DNA of 11,358 nt from Euperipatoides rowelli. Taxonomy: Eukaryota > Onychophora > Udeonychophora > Euonychophora > Peripatopsidae. Made by a program: the position numbers and the translations under genes. The stretch's first letter is position 1, and the number at the start of each line of letters is the position of its first letter. The notes beneath the pieces were generated by a model that did not search any database, was not told where the DNA came from, and worked only from the letters and a program-made list of their open reading frames with translations. This document shows, one piece after another, positions 7,080-11,358 of the stretch. Location of the stretch: the NCBI GenBank assembly GCA_003024985.2, contig PXIH01S0001540.1. One strand, written 5' to 3'.

Positions 7080-8280
7080 AATAAAATTTTGCACTAGCTA
7101 AGGTCAAGTGGCCTAAAAAAATCCAACTACAACATACAAAATTTTTAACTAAAGAAGGATCAATTAATAATCTATAATGGTTGCATCTTATGGGGATTAA
7201 AGGTCGTTATTCCGCAAACACTATGAAAATTAACATTAACCGAATCACACCAATGCCATATTGGATCATTACGAATTAAACTACTGGCGAAACATTGACA
7301 CAGAAATTGAAGATTTCACCACCAAATGCAAATAATGACAACTAAATGCCCGGGACCCCAAAAGCTGAAACAGACCTTTGGATCAGACTGGAAAGCCCAT
7401 GGTTTGGCATACACTTGAACTTAATGGGACCAATTCTCAGAAAAATAATTCTAGTCATTGTGGATGCGATATCTAAATGGCCCAAAATCAGGATACGTAA
7501 GAGCATGACCTCGGAAACCATCCTAAATGCATTAGAAGAATTTTGTAGGAGATATGGTTACCCGGCTTAAATAGTGATGAATAATGGAACCCCCTTTATA
7601 TCAGAATACATTGAGAAATATCTAAAAATAGGGGAATACTCCACATTAAGACACCCACATATCATCCTGCCACAAATGGGCAAGCAGAGAGATTTGTCAA
7701 AATTATTAAGAATTATCTAACCAAATTAAAATATAGGGATCCAACCCACCTACTCATCGGATTAACAAATGTTTGTTTACATATAGATCTACATTGCACA
7801 CTCAAACAAATAACAGCACAATTGTTTCATGAAAGCACACTATGAATATGTCTTCAAAAAATAAACCTTTTTCCACCTCTGAAAATGATCAATTTTAAAA
7901 GGAAATTTTGAATAGGACAAAATACTTGTAGAAGCTATAATTAAAAAAAGGAGAAATGGGAAAAGGGACAACACAAACTCTTGAACCTATGACCTTCTTA
8001 ATCATGTTAGAGACTGGTAGGACCACAAAAAAAACCATTATGATCAATTGGAAACCTCGTTCCTAGAAGAAGAAAACAAAAGTAGCCAAACCAAGGAAGG
8101 AAGATGTTTGGACACACTTGATACCAGATAAAATAATCAATGATATTAACAATCCAAATGAATGTCAAGAGGTCAAACCAAGCCCTCTACAATTGAAGAA
8201 AATACTCAACCTACACTAAGATACTCCTCACAGAAAAGACAATGACCAGATAGACTAAACTACCAACTAAAAACTTAAGA
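7080..8280 (+). pseudogene. gypsy integrase relic
   Basis: The His/Cys zinc-binding region is badly decayed (HIGSLRIKLLAKH near 7260 in one frame). The catalytic core is readable from 7346: WIRLESPWFGIHLNLMGP, ILVIVDAISKWPKI, LNALEEFCRRYGYPA, a stop at 7568-7570, IVMNNGTPFISEYIEKYL, then in another frame TYHPATNGQAERFVKIIKNY. Of the DDE triad, the first position is Asn (AAC 7418-7420), the second is Asn (AAT 7580-7582) and only the Glu (GAG 7687-7689) remains. Past the core, AQLFHESTL and, near the end, LRYSSQKRQ-stop-PDRLNY (about 8215-8262) match the basic C-terminal tail of Mag-like integrases. This fixes the end of pol at about 8280. Confidence 0.85.
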
Positions 8281-8426
8281 TAGGAGCAAACAGTAATGGC
8301 TTTTAATTAGATTTTAAATAGACAACTACAGTAGATTTAAGTCGAGCAAAATGCTCAAGAGTTTTTATTATTAATAATTATATTATTAATAGAACGTCTT
8401 TCTAGTTAGTTTGTTGATCTTAAAAT
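8281..8426. other. Non-coding DNA between gypsy pol and the copia LTR
   Basis: AT-rich, no gene. It holds a small hairpin GAGCAAAATGCTC (8344-8356) and an AT-only near-palindrome around 8367-8390. By position this could be the start of a gypsy 3' LTR, but I cannot match it to anything left of gag. Confidence 0.5.
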
Positions 8427-8677
8427 TGTTAATTATAAAATCGAATCACTCTTAGAATGTTCACTTACGACTGCATCAATCTATAACCAGATACACTGTC
8501 TCTTAAAAACATTGACCCCAGTAATTTTTATTAGTACAATTAAATCAATACATATAATTTATTTTTACAGTTCTCACTTTAAAAGATTGTCAACCTATGG
8601 TAAACCACTAAATGAAATGTTAACATTTAACTATTTAACACAATATTAATTAATACATTGTCGAATAAATATTAACA
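8427..8677 (-). repeat. copia 3' LTR, about 251 bp
   Basis: On the minus strand it starts TGTTAATATTTATTCGACA at 8677 and ends ATTTTATAATTAACA at 8427, giving the usual TG...CA ends. It is preceded by AATTGAGAGG (8686-8678 and onward), a plausible polypurine tract. The last 15 bases are identical to the bases just before the primer binding site at the other end of the element (11261-11247). The length fits copia LTRs. The boundary at 8677 rests on the purine tract and the TGTT start, since the other LTR is too reduced to confirm it. Confidence 0.6.
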
Positions 8678-8758
8678 CCTCTCAATTTATTAAAAAAAAA
8701 TAAACATAATTCACAGTAGGCCTTATAAGTTACCACATATAAACCAGTTAATTTAATA

Positions 8759-9865
8759 AGTCAATTTGTTAGCAGGTACCCTTATATTTGATCTAAATGA
8801 TCTTTATAATACTTGTTCTGGGATAGATCTATTCCTGTCTAAATTGTTTGTATTTTCAGGACTATTTTATTCATAATGATACCACAATGATAATGATAAA
8901 AACAGTCACTTTTATTACCCAAATAATTTTGATTTGTTATATTTTTTATACTACTATTTTCATCACATCCTTCAGTAAAAGCAGTAACAATCATCTTTGT
9001 TCCAGGGATTCATACTCGGAATCCTTTTATATTTAACCCATATCCCACAAAGATACCCTCTCGATGTGTCATCCAGTTTTCATCTAGTAGATTTACTTTT
9101 ATAGGCAAATGCTTTGCCCTGAAAGGTCTTGATATTGCTTAAGTTGGGTTTTCTAGACTCCCATAGTTTGTAAGGAGTTACTCTGGAGCTGAAATGTGGT
9201 AGATGTTTATATAAATATGTGGCAGTTATCACCGCTCCCCCCTCCTACAACTCCAAAGGTAATTGTTTCTCATTTATCATATTACTGCTCATGTTCATCA
9301 AAGTTCTATTTAACCTTTCTTAATTGCCAGTCTGCTGGGGAAAATATGACACTATAACCTGATGAGTTACTCCTATATTATCAAAATATTTATCCAATTC
9401 TTGATTAATAAATTCACCACCTCTGTGGCTCCATCTGAGCAAACACTAATGGATAGTAACCAAATTTATTGTGCCCCCTTTGGACATAGGTTTTAAATCT
9501 ATCTCAAGCTTGTGATTTAAATTTCATACCTTCAACATGGATGAACCTAGAATATTTATCAGTAATAGTAGTAAATATTTATTAACTCCTAAAGAATCTA
9601 CCTCCATGGGCCCACAGACATCGGATACTATGAGTTGGAAAGGTTTATCGGGTTCCTTTTGAGAAGATTTGAATGAACTATGAGACATACTGCTGAGTTT
9701 GCACACATCACAAAAATCATCATGTTTATAATTTTTGAAATCATATTTACTCACTAGTTCTTTAGATTTCATATCTCTCAAATTTTGATAACTGCAGTGG
9801 CCAAGTCTTTTATGCCAATTGTGAATACATGTAATCAAAACTTTCTCTTGGTCAGGGTCTAACAC
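8759..9865 (-). pseudogene. copia integrase relic (through to the IN-RT linker)
   Basis: From 9865 downward one open stretch of 113 codons (to 9524) carries the GAG-pre-integrase zinc domain HNWHKRLGH ... FCDVC (His18, His23, Cys52, Cys55) and the first catalytic Asp in VSDVCGPM (Asp82). Frameshifts and stops follow. The next block reads HRGGEFINQELDKYF, where the second catalytic Asp is His (codon 9427-9425), then PQQTGN-stop-ERLNRTLMNM with the Glu kept, VITATYLYKHLP, VTPYKLWESRKPNLS and AFAYKSKSTR. Near 9060-9010 the other frame gives GYGLNIKGFRV-stop-IPGTKMIV, the usual end of the integrase core. A basic linker (RSFRSNIRVPANKLTY, 8806-8759) ends the coding relic. It is inactive. Confidence 0.85.
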
Positions 9866-9889
9866 AAACAGGTTCCATTTAATGCTGCT

Positions 9890-10215
9890 TTTGCCATTAT
9901 TGTTCCTTTATTTGTCACTACACAGTCATCTTCTATTTTCAAAACTGACCATATATCCTTTTTACACAACTGTTTGATTGACAATAATTGATCAATTTAG
10001 GCACAAACAGTATGTCATTGACTTTAATAACTTTCATCTTTACCTATTTTATTTTTCAAAACTATTGTGCCAGATCCTTTTTCCAAGGCTTCTACCTTTT
10101 CACCTTTAGTCAATTAAATGTCAAGAAAAAAATCCTTGTTAAAACTCACGTGTTTGCTTGCCCCTGAATCCATGATCCATATTTTTGGGTCTGTGGGGGT
10201 TGTCTGTGGTTCCTG
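9890..10215 (-). pseudogene. copia aspartic protease relic
   Basis: On the minus strand KIWIMDSGASKHVSFNKDFF contains the active-site DSGA (codons 10170-10159), typical of copia proteases where Thr is replaced by Ser. A stop follows after FFLDI, then LTKGEKVEALEKGSGTIVLK, and after a frameshift LCKKDIWSVLKIEDDCVV, which leads toward the zinc domain of integrase. The parent enzyme matured the Gag-Pol polyprotein in virus-like particles. The stop and the shifts show it is dead. Confidence 0.8.
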
Positions 10216-10459
10216 AGAGCGCTCATTCATATTTACCTGCCTCCATATTTTCATGTCCACGACAGTCCACCCATCATCTCATTTTTACCTGTTGATTCCT
10301 CACCCTCATCCTATGTGGCATCAGCTGTTCTCATACGATTTGGTTGTTATTTCCAATTATGATCACAGTTTTTTTGTCAAGAATGACTGATTTTTAAATG
10401 TCCATTATTATGTATTCTATCTAATTTCGATCCATATTACTGGTTTCGATCCTCATAAT

Positions 10460-11133
10460 TCCTTTTTTATGGTTCTCTACTATAATCATCTCTACAATTT
10501 CTTATATGTCCTTTTTGACCACATTGATAATAAATGATGCCACCTACCGTATTTGGTTTATACTGATTGAAGACGGCTTTCATTGCAACACTAGGTAAAT
10601 TACTTTCATCGTTAGTCTCTCTCTCCCCATGAAGGTTCATCTAATAATTTTATCTTAACAAAATCTACGGTTATTTCTTTTTCATCACGTGCTTATATTG
10701 CTGTAATTAAATTATGGTATTGAGGTGGTAAGCCACCTAACATTACAATTTCTCCACATCTTCCATCACGTCATCAATAAATTCTCTCATATCAGACGTT
10801 TTATTGTACCATAATTCATATAAATTTCTGAGTAGCCTAAGTAAAGACGATTAGTTAAATTTGAATGTCCATGTACGTCACGTAGTTTCTCCAATGTCTC
10901 TTTTGCAGTTTAACAATCTCTTACCAATATTAGCAATTTGTCCTCTATAGCTAAACATATTGTAGCTTTAGCTACCTGGTCTCGCTTATTCCACTCCTCA
11001 TTCTCAGTAGAGGGCGGTCCTCTTGAACGATTTTCCAAACTCTGTCCTTTTGGAGCACCATTTGAATTTTAAACTTCCAGATGAAGTAGTTTTGTCCATC
11101 CAACTTCTGGATGTTATAATATTGATTTTCCAT
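10460..11133 (-). pseudogene. copia gag relic with altered zinc knuckle
   Basis: It starts at ATG 11133-11131, 98 bases after the primer binding site, with MENQYYNIQKLDGQNYFIWK, the usual opening of copia Gag (UBN2/DUF4219-type). A frameshift lies near 11015; then EEWNKRDQVAKATICLAIED and VRDC-stop-TAKETLEKLRDVHG (TAA at 10912-10910). Further shifts separate LGGLPPQYHNLITAI and ARDEKEITVDFVKIKLLDEP. The nucleocapsid knuckle (10532-10494) reads YYQCGQKGHIRNC: the first Cys of C-x2-C-x4-H-x4-C is Tyr. Beyond it, a low-similarity linker leads to the protease. Gag would form the particle and bind RNA. Confidence 0.8.
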
Positions 11134-11231
11134 TTTTACGTTGAATAAATCATCAATTATTATTGTTCAAGATGGCAAATCGTAGATATCCTTATTCCTT
11201 CGATGACAATTATTCCAAATTATAAATTATA

Positions 11232-11246
11232 CTGGGCACATAACCC
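11232..11246 (-). other. copia primer binding site (initiator tRNA-Met, internal)
   Basis: Plus-strand CTGGGCACATAACCC equals the anticodon stem-loop stretch of eukaryotic initiator tRNA-Met at 14 of 15 bases (A for C at 11238), with the CAT anticodon included. On the element's strand it is therefore complementary to the tRNA, directly after the LTR end TTAACA. Drosophila copia is known to prime from an internal fragment of this tRNA rather than its 3' end. Confidence 0.75.
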
Positions 11247-11290
11247 TGTTAATTATAAAATTGCATAAATTTACTTTTACTTTTCCAACA
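11247..11290 (-). repeat. Reduced copia 5' LTR (44 bp)
   Basis: On the minus strand it begins TGTTGGAAAAG (canonical copia-like start) and ends ATTTTATAATTAACA, identical to the last 15 bases of the 3' LTR. The middle, GTAAAAGTAAATTTATG, resembles GTAAAAATAAATTATATG in the 3' LTR (about 8565-8549). It looks like an LTR that has lost about 200 bases. It could alternatively be a left-truncated LTR with a chance TGTTGG start. Confidence 0.5.
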
Positions 11291-11300
11291 TACAGATACA

Positions 11301-11358
11301 CAGGCCCGGACTTACAGATTTTGGGCCCCCCTGCAGGAAAATTAAATGGGCCCCCTAA
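11301..11358 (+). mobile_element. Possible hAT-type terminus running off the window
   Basis: CAGGCCCGGACTTAC at 11301 resembles hAT terminal repeats that begin CAGGGCCGG, and the following GC-rich stretch has GGGCCCCC twice (11323-11330 and 11349-11356). It is sharply GC-richer than its surroundings. The rest of the element and the 8-bp target duplication (CAGATACA would be the left copy) lie outside the window, so it cannot be confirmed here. Confidence 0.35.

Larger units (their letters stand above)
4921..8280 (+). mobile_element. Mag-like Ty3/gypsy retrotransposon remnant
   Basis: Gag, aspartic protease, reverse transcriptase, RNase H and integrase appear in the order expected for Ty3/gypsy elements, all on the plus strand and all broken by stops and frameshifts. 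Integrase motifs such as SKWPK and YHPATNGQAERFV and the RT-flanking LGYIQGYMAKIYI are typical of the Mag / K02A2.6-like group. The left part of gag is missing, and no LTR is recognisable on either side by eye: DNA at 4374-4920 does not match 8281-8426. It is an old copy, not a functional element. Confidence 0.85.
8427..11290 (-). mobile_element. copia-type LTR retrotransposon, internally deleted
   Basis: On the minus strand the order is 5' LTR remnant, primer binding site, gag, protease, integrase, a short IN-RT linker and a 3' LTR. Protease before integrase, and integrase before the expected RT position, is the Ty1/copia order. RT and RNase H are missing: the linker at about 8759-8860 runs within about 80 bases into the polypurine-like tract at the LTR. 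No matching target duplication is seen: AAAAT lies left of 8427 and TACAG right of 11290. Confidence 0.8.

Noticed and set aside
8848-9036. Plus-strand open frame of 62 hydrophobic codons
   Set aside because: It is antisense to the copia integrase tail and is explained by that element.
1-11358. CRISPR array, tRNA or rRNA genes, bacterial operons, toxin-antitoxin or phage defence genes
   Set aside because: No regularly spaced repeats, tRNA folds or prokaryotic gene pattern are visible; the content is eukaryotic transposon relics.

Overview
The window looks like repeat-rich, AT-rich chromosomal DNA from an invertebrate animal, most likely an insect. The guess rests on the mix of elements: a piggyBac-type DNA transposon with TTAA target sites, a Mag-like Ty3/gypsy element, and a copia-type element whose primer binding site resembles the one described for Drosophila copia (complementary to an internal part of initiator tRNA-Met). 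I find no intact gene, no tRNA or rRNA, no CRISPR array and no bacterial-style operon. Every coding region is a decayed transposon gene with stops and frameshifts.

Layout, left to right. (1) 3-46 is a perfect 44-bp palindrome. (2) 93-620 holds a minus-strand remnant that may derive from a PIF/Harbinger transposase, interrupted at TTAA by a 235-bp piggyBac-type MITE (216-450). (3) 754-4373 holds two independently decayed piggyBac transposase copies in the same orientation. Copy 1 (754-2003) has no ends and is bracketed exactly by two single Ns (753 and 2004), which suggests an assembly join. Copy 2 (2264-4022) is nearly full length, is preceded by a likely 5'-UTR intron, and is followed by a clear right terminus and TTAA at 4370-4373. 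(4) 4374-4920 is non-coding, with microsatellite tracts and a degenerate repeat cluster. (5) 4921-8280 is a plus-strand Mag-like gypsy remnant (gag, protease, RT, RNase H, integrase), truncated at the left and without visible flanking LTRs. (6) 8427-11290 is a minus-strand copia element: a 251-bp 3' LTR, integrase, protease, gag, primer binding site and a much reduced 5' LTR, with reverse transcriptase and RNase H missing. (7) 11301-11358 may be the terminus of a hAT-type element that continues past the window.

The genes do not cooperate. This is a graveyard of four or five transposon superfamilies stacked by successive insertion. I see no convincing new biological system. The points most worth checking are the N-bracketed duplicate, the conserved copia primer binding site with its deleted LTR, the MITE whose removal rejoins a reading frame, and the unexplained repeats at 4651-4880 and 3-46.
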